A stretch of 43,125 nucleotides of DNA from Vermiculatibacterium agrestimuris (GCF_943193085.1 NZ_CALPCU010000018.1:1-43125); one strand, 5' to 3'. Shown: positions 1-8,060, numbered from the stretch's first letter. Made by a program: numbers and translations. Notes: a model not told the origin generated them from the letters alone.

Positions 1-92
1 GCCACAACCCCAAGGAGTATAACGGCTATAAGGTCTACTGGGCCGACGGCGCCCAGCTGGAAGTGGCGGCCGGTTTTTTCTATGGAAAGAAC
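1..92 (+). other. window-edge fragment, possible partial coding sequence
   Basis: The first 62 bases read openly in frame 3 as a peptide rich in Tyr, Asn, Lys and Trp (HNPKEYNGYKVYWADGAQLE), unlike the Gly/His/Glu-rich antisense translation that follows. No stop occurs before the frame runs into the antisense of the permease gene. It could be the tail of an unrelated gene joined at a contig edge, or chance. No homolog is recognised. Confidence 0.2.
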
Positions 93-1514
93 TCAGGCGA
101 CGAGGAAGAACTTGACGAGGAACAGGGCGGAGATGACGTAGGTCAGGGCGGAGACCTCCCTGGCCTTGCCGGTGAACACTTTGATGACCGTGTAGGAGAT
201 GAGGCCCAGACCGATGGCGTGGCCGATGGAGCTGGACACGGGCATGGCGATGAGCATGAGGGCCACGGGAACCATCTGATCCATATCGTCAAAGTTCACG
301 TTCTTCAGGCCCATGACCATCAGTACGCCCACGTAGATGAGAGCGGAGGAGGTGGCGGCGGCGGGGATGATGGCGGCGATGGGGGCGATGAAGATGCAGG
401 CCAGGAACAGAACGCCGGTGGTGAGGGCGGTCAGGCCCGTGCGGCCGCCGGCCTCCACACCGGAGGCGGACTCCACGAAGGTGGTGACAGTGGAGGTGCC
501 GGTGCAGGCGCCGGCCACGGTGCCCACTGCGTCGGCCAGCAGGGCCTGCTTCATGTGGGGCATATTGCCGTGCTCATCCACCATGCCCGCCCGGGAGGCG
601 GTGCCCACCAGGGTGCCGATGGTGTCGAACATATCGATCATGCAGAAGGTGATAATGAGGGTGACGGCGGTGAAGGCGCCGATCTCCATGAAGCCCTGGA
701 AGTTGAACTTAAAGAGGGTGGTGTCCACCATATCCTGGAAGGGGGGCAGGAAGGAGGCGCTGGACAGGGAGGCGAAGGGGTTGACCTGCAAAACGGCATA
801 GGAGCCGATCCAGTAGACCACCGAGGCCACCAGCATGCCCAGCAGCACCGCGCCCTTGACGCCCTTCTTGGCCAGGATGACGATGACGAACAGGCCGATG
901 AACATGGTGGCCACGCTGAGTACCATGGCGTTATAGCCGGAGCCCATGGTGCTCTGGGCCACCGCGGGGGTCAGGGCGCCGAAGAAATCACGCATCACGA
1001 AGAAGGGGCCGCCGGTTTCGGAGTAGACCCCGGCGTTGGAGCCGAAGCCGATGTTCATGAGCATCAGGCCGATGGCGGGGGCGATGCCCAGCCGAACGCC
1101 CAGAGGGATGGCGTCGACGATTTTTTCCCGGATGTTGAGCAGGGACAGGATGAGGAAGATGATGCCCTCAATGAGAATGATGACCAAAGCGGTCTGGAAG
1201 GAGGCCAGATAGCTCATGCCGGTGAGGCCGACGATATTGGCCACCACCACGGCGAAGAAGCTGTTAAGACCCATGCCGGGCGCCAGGGCAAAGGGCTTAT
1301 TGGCGGCGAAGGCCATGACGAACATAGCGATGGCCGAGGCGATGCAGGTGGCCAAAAATACGCCGTTCCAAAGCGGGGAGCCCACGTCGAAGCCGGTGAG
1401 CAGGTTGGGGTTCAGCGCGATGATGTAGGCCATGGTCATGAAGGTGGTCAGGCCCGCGACGAGCTCCGTGCGCAGGGTGGTGCCGTTTTCCTTGAGCTTG
1501 AACAATTTTTCCAT
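93..1514 (-). CDS. NCS2-family purine permease (guanine/hypoxanthine type)
   Basis: This is a membrane importer for purine bases of the PbuG/AzgA branch of the NCS2 family, 473 residues long, the usual length for the family. The sequence is almost entirely hydrophobic segments. It carries the family signature PGMGLNSFF near residue 80 and the TTFVESASGVEAGGRTGL segment typical of this branch. The ATG at 1514 is chosen over an upstream TTG because a GAGGAGAGGGAG ribosome site sits just before it. The gene has its own promoter, a guanine-type riboswitch and a terminator hairpin in its leader, so import should be shut off when purine is plentiful. The phosphoribosyltransferase that would trap imported bases is divergent from it. 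The exact base transported is inferred. Confidence 0.93.
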   Translation of the reverse strand: MEKLFKLKENGTTLRTELVAGLTTFMTMAYIIALNPNLLTGFDVGSPLWNGVFLATCIASAIAMFVMAFAANKPFALAPGMGLNSFFAVVVANIVGLTGMSYLASFQTALVIILIEGIIFLILSLLNIREKIVDAIPLGVRLGIAPAIGLMLMNIGFGSNAGVYSETGGPFFVMRDFFGALTPAVAQSTMGSGYNAMVLSVATMFIGLFVIVILAKKGVKGAVLLGMLVASVVYWIGSYAVLQVNPFASLSSASFLPPFQDMVDTTLFKFNFQGFMEIGAFTAVTLIITFCMIDMFDTIGTLVGTASRAGMVDEHGNMPHMKQALLADAVGTVAGACTGTSTVTTFVESASGVEAGGRTGLTALTTGVLFLACIFIAPIAAIIPAAATSSALIYVGVLMVMGLKNVNFDDMDQMVPVALMLIAMPVSSSIGHAIGLGLISYTVIKVFTGKAREVSALTYVISALFLVKFFLVA

Positions 1515-1577
1515 TACGCTCCCTCTCCTCAACTTCCGGGATTTTTTTCGGGATAAGGGAGGCGAACGGCAAAAAAG

Positions 1578-1617
1578 GGAAAAACAAAATAAGCAGAACT
1601 ATATCGTTAGTTCCGCT
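1578..1617 (-). terminator. riboswitch expression-platform terminator
   Basis: On the minus strand a perfect 10-bp stem (AGCGGAACTA with TAGTTCTGCT, one G-U) and a 6-base loop are followed by a U-rich tract. It lies between the aptamer and the permease start, as expected for a transcription-terminating OFF switch. The AACUA of the stem is repeated at the end of the aptamer, which offers a short alternative pairing. Confidence 0.82.
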
Positions 1618-1625
1618 CTATGCAA

Positions 1626-1692
1626 TTCCGGTAGTTGTCGGATAGGCCGCCAGTAGAGACTCGAGACCCAACTCGTCTCGATTATACCGAAA
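1626..1692 (-). promoter_or_regulatory. purine (guanine-type) riboswitch aptamer
   Basis: The minus strand folds as P1 (UUUCGGUA with UACCGGAA, 8 bp including one U-G), then the junction UAAU, then P2 (CGAGAC/GUCUCG) with loop GAGUUGG, the junction AGUCUCUA, an imperfect P3, and a final junction containing ACU before the P1 3' strand. The order and junctions match the purine riboswitch family. The C in the last junction corresponds to the guanine-specifying C74. Loops L2 and L3 keep the GG and CC of the kissing contact but differ elsewhere from the common GAUAUGG and CCGUAAA. The ligand is inferred. Confidence 0.8.
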
Positions 1693-1734
1693 ATATGAAG
1701 TTGATAGAAGTATGCTACCATAGAAATCGGCAAA

Positions 1735-1764
1735 ATACTACTGATTTTTTCTGCAAATTGACAA
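1735..1764 (-). promoter_or_regulatory. promoter for the purine permease
   Basis: On the minus strand TTGTCA (1764-1759), an 18-base spacer and TAGTAT (1740-1735) form a sigma-A-type promoter upstream of the riboswitch. The -35 overlaps the -35 of the divergent promoter within the sequence TTGACAA. Confidence 0.65.
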
Positions 1765-1786
1765 CAGGAAAACTGGGGAGTATAAT
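1758..1786 (+). promoter_or_regulatory. promoter for the phosphoribosyltransferase
   Basis: TTGACA (1758-1763), a 17-base spacer and TATAAT (1781-1786) form a perfect sigma-A consensus. Transcription would start near 1793, only about 25 bases before the start codon. No riboswitch lies in this direction. Confidence 0.88.
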
Positions 1787-1818
1787 TCAAAATAGACAAA
1801 AGGCAAGGAGCTGATAGT

Positions 1819-2373
1819 ATGACCTATGAGTTGTCCGTGGCGGGCCTGAGGCGGGAGCTGCCCCTGTGTCCTCTGAACGATACGCTGATGATCGGCGCGT
1901 TTGTGATCTTCGGCGATGTGGAGCTGACCTGCGCCTGCGCCCGGGAACTTTTGAAGAAGGCGCCGGAGTTTGACTACATGGTGGCGCCCGAGGCCAAGGC
2001 CATCCCTCTGATCCACGAGATGGCCCGCCAGAGCGGCCGCAACGAGTACTTTCTGGTGCGGAAAAAGAAGAAGGCCTATATGAACGGCGTGTTTGAGGCG
2101 GTGGATAAGTCCATCACCACCGAGGGGGAGCAGAAGCTCTACATGGATGGGGCGGACGCCGCCAAAATGAAGGGTAAGCGCATCCTTATCCTGGACGACG
2201 TGATCTCCACCGGCGGCTCTCTGGCCGCAGTGGAGAATCTGGTGGAGCAGGCCGGCGGCAATGTGGTGGGCCGCATGGCCATCCTGGCCGAAGGGGACGC
2301 CGCCAGGCGGCAGGACATCCTCTTTCTGGAGAAGCTTCCCCTGTTCAACAGCAGGGGGGAACCCCTGGGCTGA
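1819..2373 (+). CDS. purine-type phosphoribosyltransferase (Apt-like)
   Basis: This type I phosphoribosyltransferase of 184 residues should couple a base, probably a purine, to PRPP in the cytoplasm. The PRPP-binding loop is visible as ILILDDVISTGGS in the C-terminal third, with the two acidic residues and the TGGS turn. AAGGAG lies 8 bases before the ATG. The gene is divergent from the purine permease, so the pair would import and then trap bases. The overall sequence resembles Firmicute proteins annotated adenine phosphoribosyltransferase or simply phosphoribosyltransferase family protein. Adenine, hypoxanthine or xanthine as substrate cannot be told from the sequence. A strong bidirectional terminator follows. 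Confidence 0.85.
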   Translation: MTYELSVAGLRRELPLCPLNDTLMIGAFVIFGDVELTCACARELLKKAPEFDYMVAPEAKAIPLIHEMARQSGRNEYFLVRKKKKAYMNGVFEAVDKSITTEGEQKLYMDGADAAKMKGKRILILDDVISTGGSLAAVENLVEQAGGNVVGRMAILAEGDAARRQDILFLEKLPLFNSRGEPLG

Positions 2374-2386
2374 GGCGCTATCGTGA

Positions 2387-2430
2387 AACAAGGCCCCGTT
2401 TCCAAAATGGAAACGGGGCCTTGTTATATC
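2387..2430. terminator. bidirectional terminator between convergent genes
   Basis: A perfect 18-bp inverted repeat (2387-2404 with 2408-2425) around AAA is followed by TATATCTTTATT on the plus strand. It separates the phosphoribosyltransferase from lepB. Confidence 0.92.
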
Positions 2431-2431
2431 T

Positions 2432-3016
2432 TTATTCGATGGGCCCAAAGTCCCCGTGGAAGGGGAAGACCACCCAGAGCGCCTTGCCCAGGACGTACCG
2501 TTCGTCCACTGTGCCCAGCAGCTCATGGCGGGAGTCGGAGGAGTGGTTGCGGTTGTCACCCATGACGAAGATAGAGCCCTCGGGCACCACCACGTCGGAG
2601 ATAGACATTTCAGGGCTTGCGGGGTAGACCATGATCTCGTTGATATAGGGCTCGTCCAAAGCCGCGCCGTCCACATAGACCTTGCCCGCGGTATAGTCCA
2701 CCGTCACGTGCTGGCCGCCGGTGGCGATGACCCGCTTGACGATGGGGTCGTTCATAAAGGTGTTCTTGCGAAGCACCACCACATCCCCCTGCCTGGGGGA
2801 GTAGCCCAGGGACTGGAGGAGCATCAGATCCCCCTCGTGAAGGGTGGGCACCATGGAAGAGCCCTTCACCTCAATGACCCGCCCCACCAGGGCAAAAACC
2901 AGGATGAGGAAGATGAGGACGGTGACCAGGGTCTGCGTCCAGTAGAAAAGATCCAGCTTAAAGGAGCCCTTTTCCTCCTCGGGTTTTTCACTGGGATTCA
3001 AAGCCTCGTCAGTCAT
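2432..3016 (-). CDS. lepB: signal peptidase I
   Basis: This membrane-anchored serine protease of 194 residues removes signal peptides from exported proteins. A single transmembrane helix spans residues 28-46 after a short acidic N-terminus. The catalytic serine is in GSSMVPTL (Ser54) and the catalytic lysine in VKRVIATGG (Lys94). The late conserved box is GDNRNHSSDSR. One membrane span fits Gram-positive SipS-like enzymes rather than the two-span E. coli type. The ATG at 3016 is chosen because AAGGAG lies 8 bases upstream; a longer upstream reading adds an unlikely N-terminus. It has its own promoter in the gap after the ATPase gene. Confidence 0.95.
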   Translation of the reverse strand: MTDEALNPSEKPEEEKGSFKLDLFYWTQTLVTVLIFLILVFALVGRVIEVKGSSMVPTLHEGDLMLLQSLGYSPRQGDVVVLRKNTFMNDPIVKRVIATGGQHVTVDYTAGKVYVDGAALDEPYINEIMVYPASPEMSISDVVVPEGSIFVMGDNRNHSSDSRHELLGTVDERYVLGKALWVVFPFHGDFGPIE

Positions 3017-3071
3017 GAGATCAGCTCCTTTTCTGTGGGGGGAAATCCCCGCGGACTCATATGGAACAATT

Positions 3072-3100
3072 ATTATAACCCAATCAAAGGGAAAATGCAA
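3072..3100 (-). promoter_or_regulatory. promoter for lepB
   Basis: On the minus strand TTGCAT (3100-3095), a 17-base spacer and TATAAT (3077-3072) lie between the ATPase stop codon and lepB. The transcript would begin about 50 bases before the start codon. Confidence 0.75.
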
Positions 3101-3105
3101 CCTTC

Positions 3106-5328
3106 TCACAGCGAGGCCAGGCTCACATCCCGGCCCCTGAGCAGCCCGGCCTCCCGGCTGTGGCAGGTGAACAGGAGCACCTGCCGCTTTTCGGCCAAGT
3201 CCAGAAGGCAGTCCAGGGCGTAAGCGGCCCGGGTATCGTCAAAGGCGTCCAGGGCGTCGTCCAGCAGAATGGGGCAGGGTTCCCCGGCGGGGAGCACCAG
3301 CTCGCACATGGCGAGGCGCATGGCCAGGTAGAGCTGTTCCGCCGCGCCCACGGAGAGGGAGAGATCCTGCCGGTGGGCCGCGCCGTCCCGCTCCTGGGCC
3401 AGAGCCTGGAACTGGCGGGTGAGGGCGGCTTTGTCATACTTTCCGCCGGTGAGGGCGGAGAGAAAAGCGCCGGCCTTGGCGTTGACGGCGGGGGAGAACC
3501 GCTCCCGCAGAAGGGAGTCGGCGTTTTTCAGGCTCTCCAGGGCGGCGGCGATGGCGTCATACTCCCTCCGGCGCTGTTCCAGCGCCTCCATAAGCTGGCC
3601 CCGGCGCTCCTCCAGCTCCGCCGGGTCGCCCTGGGAGGAGAGCTCTCCCTGGAGCCGGGCGGCGCTGGCGGCGGCCCGCTCCAGCGCACCGTTTACGGTC
3701 TGAAGCCGGGCGGCCAGTTCCCCGGCGTCCCCCTGGACAGGGACGGCGGAGACCGCCGCCGCAGTTCCCTGGGGGGAGGGGAGAGCGGTGAGCAGCCGCT
3801 CCGCCGCCTCCAGCCTGGCCTGAGCCAGCCGGTAGGTTTCCCCCTGCTGCAGAGCCCGGGAGAGGGCGGCGGAGACCCCGAAGGGATCGGAGACTTGAGG
3901 GGCGAAGGGGCGGACAAAGTTTAGAAGCTGTCCGGTGAGCTCCTCTTTCTGCCCGGCGAGCTTGTCCCGCTCGGTCTGGGTGGCCTGAAGCTGCCGCTCC
4001 GCCTCCTGAAGGGCGGTCATCTTCCGGCTGTACTCTGTCCCACGGGTCAGAATGTCCTCCGGCGTCTGGGCCTGATAACGCTCCATAAGCGTGGAAAGCC
4101 GTTTTTTCTTTCCCCTGCCCATGAGGAACATGGGCAGGGCCACGACGGCCCAGCCCAGAATAGCGCCCAGGATGAGCATGGGCAGGGAATAGGGGCGGCC
4201 CTGGGCGGTGCGGCCGAGCGCAAAGCCCAAAATGCAGCCCACCGGCGCGCCCAAAAGGGACAGGAGGGAAGCCCCCTTCTTTTGCAGGGCCACGGCCTGG
4301 TCGTGGTCGGCCTGGGCCTTGGCGGCGGCTTGGGCGGCGTCCCAGCCGGAGAAACAGGGGTCTGACTGGGCAGCTTTCCGGGCCTCCTCCGCCGCCTCTC
4401 TGGCCTCTGGGATGGCCTTCTCTGCCATGCGCAGGTTGGCCTCTAAGGTATTCAGATATGCCAGGTCTCCCTGGGCCCGGCGCAGCTCTTCGGTGGAGGG
4501 AAGGTACCCTGCGGCAGCCTGGGCGGTCTGCAGGGCGTCCAAAGCGGCGTCGTAGTCCGCCTGAGCCTGCTGCCGCCGCTGGCCCTGTTGGGCGGCGCTG
4601 GCGGCGGCGTGGGCCTGGAGCCGGGTCTGGAGCTGGGCCTTCTGGGCCTGGAGGGCCTCCTGCTCCTGGAGGGCGGCCTGGGCCTGGCGGAGAAGCTCTC
4701 CCTGACGGGCGGCGGCGGTCTCTACCTGCTCCAGCTGGTGTTCCAGCTCGGGGATGAGGCCCACCCGGCTGTTTACCTTCCGCCGGTTGAGCCAGTCCTT
4801 CAGCCGCCGCTCCACCTGGGAGAAGGACACGTCCTCCTCCCCCGAGGTAGCCAGGGTGGCCACCCGCTTTTCCAGATCCCCACTGGGGGAGAGGGAGATC
4901 TCCCCCTGGCCCACAAAGGCGGTGCGCTCAAAGACCTCCCGGGAGATCCCCAGCAGGGTCTCGCCGCAGTTCTCCGCCGTCAGGCCGGGGACGGCCTCGC
5001 CGGTGGCGGTATAGACGGCGGAGAAGGCCCCCCAGGCCGCTGTTCCCTTGGGGCCGCGGTAAAGGGTGACCTCCCGGCCCTTCCATTCCAGCTCGATGGT
5101 GCCCTCCATGGCCGCCCCCGACCAGGGCTGGTAGCGGTTTTTCTCCGCCAGGTAGCCCGCCCTGTCCCGGTCGCGGGTGGGGAAGCCGTAGAGCATGGCC
5201 CGGAGAAAGGCGCACCAGGTGGACTTGCCGGCCTCGTTTTGGGCCTGGATGAGGGTGAGGCCGTCGCCGGGGATCAGGACGGCCTTTTCCAGCGCACCGA
5301 AGGAGGCGGTCATTTTCCGTATTTTCAT
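3106..5328 (-). CDS. AAA/SMC-like ATPase of the YhaN family
   Basis: This 740-residue ATPase resembles Bacillus YhaN and, more distantly, SbcC/Rad50. A P-loop (QNEAGKST, residues 30-37) lies at the N-terminus. A long Ala/Gln/Glu-rich coiled coil fills the middle, interrupted near residues 350-410 by two hydrophobic segments that look like membrane spans, as in YhaN. The C-terminus has the signature LSVGAAEQLYLAMR and the Walker B PILLDDALDAFDD. It starts at the ATG at 5328, which overlaps the stop of the YhaO-like gene (ATGA), so the two are translationally coupled and probably form a nuclease-ATPase complex acting on DNA ends at the membrane. That role is inferred from the family. Confidence 0.85.
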   Translation of the reverse strand: MKIRKMTASFGALEKAVLIPGDGLTLIQAQNEAGKSTWCAFLRAMLYGFPTRDRDRAGYLAEKNRYQPWSGAAMEGTIELEWKGREVTLYRGPKGTAAWGAFSAVYTATGEAVPGLTAENCGETLLGISREVFERTAFVGQGEISLSPSGDLEKRVATLATSGEEDVSFSQVERRLKDWLNRRKVNSRVGLIPELEHQLEQVETAAARQGELLRQAQAALQEQEALQAQKAQLQTRLQAHAAASAAQQGQRRQQAQADYDAALDALQTAQAAAGYLPSTEELRRAQGDLAYLNTLEANLRMAEKAIPEAREAAEEARKAAQSDPCFSGWDAAQAAAKAQADHDQAVALQKKGASLLSLLGAPVGCILGFALGRTAQGRPYSLPMLILGAILGWAVVALPMFLMGRGKKKRLSTLMERYQAQTPEDILTRGTEYSRKMTALQEAERQLQATQTERDKLAGQKEELTGQLLNFVRPFAPQVSDPFGVSAALSRALQQGETYRLAQARLEAAERLLTALPSPQGTAAAVSAVPVQGDAGELAARLQTVNGALERAAASAARLQGELSSQGDPAELEERRGQLMEALEQRRREYDAIAAALESLKNADSLLRERFSPAVNAKAGAFLSALTGGKYDKAALTRQFQALAQERDGAAHRQDLSLSVGAAEQLYLAMRLAMCELVLPAGEPCPILLDDALDAFDDTRAAYALDCLLDLAEKRQVLLFTCHSREAGLLRGRDVSLASL

Positions 5329-6404
5329 GGCGTATCCTCCCCATTTTCCAAGGCGGCAAGGCCGTAGCGCACCGCCCGCTCCAGGGTGGCCAGCTCCTCT
5401 CCCTGGGCGGCGGACATGCGCCGGCGCATGTCCCGGAGGAAGAGGCCCGTGAGGCTGTCCTCCTTCTCCCGGGCCCACAGATCCTGGGGCACCCGGGTAT
5501 GGTCGCGGACGGTCAGAGCCCAGCGGTAGGGCCTGGCGGCGGCCAGGAGGGCGCTGACGTCCAGAGCCCCGGCCTCCCCAGTGAGGATGAGGCGGCAGAT
5601 GTCCTCGCCCCTTCCCAGGGCCAGGGCGGCGGTCACGGCCTGGGCGGGCTCTTTGCCCGTCAGGTCGCACTCCAGGATCTCATACCGGCGGCGGCACAGG
5701 GGGAGGAACTGGGCGGTGACCTGTGCGCCGTCCAGGGTGATCCACAAAGCGCCCTTGTCGCCCAACTCGTCAAAGCCCCGGCCCTCGGCGCAGCCCGGGT
5801 AGGCCCAATATGTACCGCCCTCCCGCTGGAGGCCGGAGCAGCTGTGGACATGGCCCAGGGCCAGGTAGGTAAGGCCGCTCTGGGCGATCTCCTGGCGGGA
5901 GATGGAGCCGTACCGGCCCGTGCCGTCCACATCCCCGTGGCACACCATCACCGCGGGCTTGTCCCCGCCGGCGGCCTGAAAGCCGGCCAGGGGGGAGTTG
6001 TCCCGGAACTGGCCGGTAAAGGCGCAGCCGTAAAGGTCGAGGCCAGGCAGCTCCACCCGCTGGGGGGCGGGTTCCCGGAAGAGGATCACGTTTTTGGGCC
6101 AGAAGTCGGCGGCGTAGAGGCAGGCGGGGTGATAGAAGTCGTGGTTGCCGGGGGCAATGGCCACCGGGGCGGGGATACGTCCCAGGGCGGCGGCCAGGGC
6201 CTGGGCGGTCTCCCGGTAGGTCTGCTCCGAATCTAAAAGGTCGCCGGAGAGGAGCACCAGATCGGCCCCCTTCTCAATGGCGGTATCCGCCAGGGCGTCC
6301 AGAAAAAGCCGCTGCTCGGAGCGGCGCTGGCGGGCCTGCTCCGCTGTCAGGGCGGCGAAGGGGGCGTCCAGGTGGAGGTCGGCGGCGTGAAGGATATGAA
6401 GCAT
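5325..6404 (-). CDS. metallophosphoesterase/exonuclease of the YhaO (SbcD-like) family
   Basis: This 359-residue calcineurin-like phosphoesterase is related to SbcD/Mre11 nucleases. The N-terminus shows the metal-binding blocks in order: HAADLHLDAPF, LVLLSGDLLDS, APGNHDF, VMVCHGDVDG and ALGHVHS. The ATG at 6404 is chosen because AAAGGAG precedes it at good spacing; the ATG 18 bases upstream lacks a comparable site. It overlaps the YhaN-like gene by 4 bases and lies 68 bases after the YmdB-like gene with no clear terminator between, so the three may be one transcript. The expected role is the nuclease partner of the ATPase in DNA end processing. Confidence 0.87.
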   Translation of the reverse strand: MLHILHAADLHLDAPFAALTAEQARQRRSEQRLFLDALADTAIEKGADLVLLSGDLLDSEQTYRETAQALAAALGRIPAPVAIAPGNHDFYHPACLYAADFWPKNVILFREPAPQRVELPGLDLYGCAFTGQFRDNSPLAGFQAAGGDKPAVMVCHGDVDGTGRYGSISRQEIAQSGLTYLALGHVHSCSGLQREGGTYWAYPGCAEGRGFDELGDKGALWITLDGAQVTAQFLPLCRRRYEILECDLTGKEPAQAVTAALALGRGEDICRLILTGEAGALDVSALLAAARPYRWALTVRDHTRVPQDLWAREKEDSLTGLFLRDMRRRMSAAQGEELATLERAVRYGLAALENGEDTP

Positions 6405-6472
6405 GGAGCACGCTCCTTTCATGGAGAGGAAAATGGGGTGGTTTTGCGGGAGATAGGGGCCTGGGCGCCGGG

Positions 6473-7252
6473 TCAATCCCCCAGATCCACCCGCTCCACC
6501 GCCATGCACTTCCTGGCGGCGGTGTCGATGGTGAACAGAACGCTCTCCAGCTTCCGGGGGCCGGGGGCCTCCTCGTACCGCCGGGGAAGGCCGCCCAGGA
6601 AGCGGTTGACGGCCTGCTCGGGTTTGATGCCCAGCACCGACTGGGCCGGGCCGGTCATGCCCAAGTCGGTGACAAAGCCGGTGCCCTGGGGCAAAATATG
6701 CCCGTCGGCGGTGGGCACATGGGTGTGGGTGCCCCACACCGCCTGTACCCGGCCGTCCAGGTACCAGCCCATGGCCCCCTTCTCGCTGGTGGCCTCGGCA
6801 TGGAAGTCCACCACCACGATGTCGGCCTCCATCTCCTTCAGGGCCTTATCGGCCACGGTGAAGGGGTTGTCGAAGTTGGCGTCCATCTCGGTGCGGCCGA
6901 TGAGGTTCATCACCCCGATGCGCAGGCCCCTGGGGCCGTCGAAAACGCCCCAGCCCCGGCCGGGGACACGGCTGGTGTAGTTGCCGGGGCGGAGGATATA
7001 GGGATTCTCCTCCAAAAAATCGGCGATCTGAAGGCGGTTCCAGGTGTGGTTGCCCAGGGTGATCACGTCGCACCCGGCGTCGAAGATGACATGGGCCTGC
7101 TGGGGGGTGATCCCCACCCCGGAGGCGTTCTCCCCGTTGACCACGGTGAAGTCCACCGCCTTGAGTTTTTTCACGCTGCGCAGGTGGTCGGTGAGATAGT
7201 CCAGGCCGGACTGGCCCACCACGTCGCCTACGGCCAAAAGATGCAGGATCAT
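6473..7252 (-). CDS. YmdB/TIGR00282-family metallophosphoesterase
   Basis: This cytoplasmic metallophosphoesterase of 259 residues belongs to the family of Bacillus YmdB, known as a 2',3'-cyclic nucleotide phosphodiesterase affecting biofilm and motility choice. The metal ligand motifs are GDVVG near residue 10, VNGENASG, LGNHTWN, DFHAEATSEK and WGTHTHVPTAD. Two ATGs are possible. The one at 7252 is preferred because AAGGAGG lies 8 bases upstream, whereas it is only 2 bases before the ATG at 7258. A good promoter precedes it. Placement ahead of the YhaO/YhaN pair is noted; a functional link is not established. Confidence 0.9.
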   Translation of the reverse strand: MILHLLAVGDVVGQSGLDYLTDHLRSVKKLKAVDFTVVNGENASGVGITPQQAHVIFDAGCDVITLGNHTWNRLQIADFLEENPYILRPGNYTSRVPGRGWGVFDGPRGLRIGVMNLIGRTEMDANFDNPFTVADKALKEMEADIVVVDFHAEATSEKGAMGWYLDGRVQAVWGTHTHVPTADGHILPQGTGFVTDLGMTGPAQSVLGIKPEQAVNRFLGGLPRRYEEAPGPRKLESVLFTIDTAARKCMAVERVDLGD

Positions 7253-7282
7253 GGGCATTGCCTCCTTGCGGTATTAACTTAT

Positions 7283-7311
7283 ATTATACGTCATCTTTCC
7301 CCAAAGCGCAA
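7283..7311 (-). promoter_or_regulatory. promoter for the YmdB-like gene
   Basis: On the minus strand TTGCGC (7311-7306), 17 bases and TATAAT (7288-7283) lie just upstream of the gene. It probably drives the following YhaO- and YhaN-like genes too. Confidence 0.72.
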
Positions 7312-7339
7312 TTGCTACCACCAAGGTCTCCACTGTCCA

Positions 7340-7368
7340 TTGAATCCCCAAAAGAACTGTGGTAAAAT
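7340..7368 (+). promoter_or_regulatory. promoter for the YdeI-family gene
   Basis: TTGAAT (7340-7345), 17 bases and TAAAAT (7363-7368) lie 58 bases before the start codon. Confidence 0.6.
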
Positions 7369-7426
7369 CAGGCTGTACGAATTGACGGGCCATTCATAAG
7401 CCGGGCGTGAAGAGGGAGGACGCGGT

Positions 7427-7987
7427 ATGGACGATATGTTGCAATTTGCGGACAGGGAGGAGTTTCGGAGCTGGCTTGCGGAGAACTGCCTGTCTGAGGA
7501 CGGGGTTTGGCTCCTGTTCGGCAAGCCGGGCGGGCCGAAGACGATCACAGCCGCGGCAGCGCTGGAGGAGGCGCTCTGCTTTGGGTGGATCGACGGACAG
7601 ATGGAGCGGCTGGATGAGAAGACCTACCGGAAGTATTTTTCCCAGCGGCGGGCCAAGAGCAAGTGGTCGGAGAAAAATAAAGCCCTGGTCAAAGACCTGG
7701 AGGCGCGGGGGCTTATGACTGAGTTTGGCAGGAAGAAGATCGAGCAGGCGCAGAAAAACGGCCAGTGGCAGGCCCCCAAGCCTGCGGCTGTTACGCCGGA
7801 GCAGATCGAGGCCCTGTCTGCGCTTTTGGCAGACTATGCGCCTGCCTGTACCAATTTTCAGGCCATGCCCCCCTCGGTAAAGAAGACCTATACCAAGGCA
7901 TACCTGGACGCCAAGACGCAGGCTGGTCGGGAAAAACGGCTTGCCTGGATGGTGGACAGGCTCAACCGGAATCTGAAGCCTATGTGA
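7427..7987 (+). CDS. YdeI/OmpD-associated family protein
   Basis: This 186-residue cytoplasmic protein of the YdeI/OmpD-associated family (COG4430) has no firmly known biochemical role. The family pattern is visible: an N-terminal EFRSWLAENC with GVWLLF, then EEALCFGWIDGQMERLDEKTY, then FSQRRAKSKWSEKNK. The Lys/Arg-rich C-terminus ends in AWMVDRLNRNLKP. GAGGGAGG lies 7 bases before the ATG. It is transcribed alone from its own promoter, divergent from the YmdB-like gene. No terminator is obvious before the htpG promoter. Function is left open. Confidence 0.82.
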   Translation: MDDMLQFADREEFRSWLAENCLSEDGVWLLFGKPGGPKTITAAAALEEALCFGWIDGQMERLDEKTYRKYFSQRRAKSKWSEKNKALVKDLEARGLMTEFGRKKIEQAQKNGQWQAPKPAAVTPEQIEALSALLADYAPACTNFQAMPPSVKKTYTKAYLDAKTQAGREKRLAWMVDRLNRNLKPM

Positions 7988-8028
7988 GGGCCATAGAGAC
8001 CAAATTTGTAAATTTTCCTTGAACTCCC

Positions 8029-8057
8029 TTGAAAAATCGCATACGAAGGACTATCAT
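8029..8057 (+). promoter_or_regulatory. promoter for htpG
   Basis: TTGAAA (8029-8034), 17 bases and TATCAT (8052-8057). The CIRCE operator begins 4 bases after the -10, so it covers the transcription start, the standard arrangement for HrcA repression. Confidence 0.82.
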
Positions 8058-8060
8058 ATA

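Noticed and set aside
63..1556. Long plus-strand open frame antisense to the purine permease
   Set aside because: Its translation is a Gly/His/Glu/Asp-rich shadow of high-GC codons; the minus strand gives a clear multispan permease with a ribosome site.
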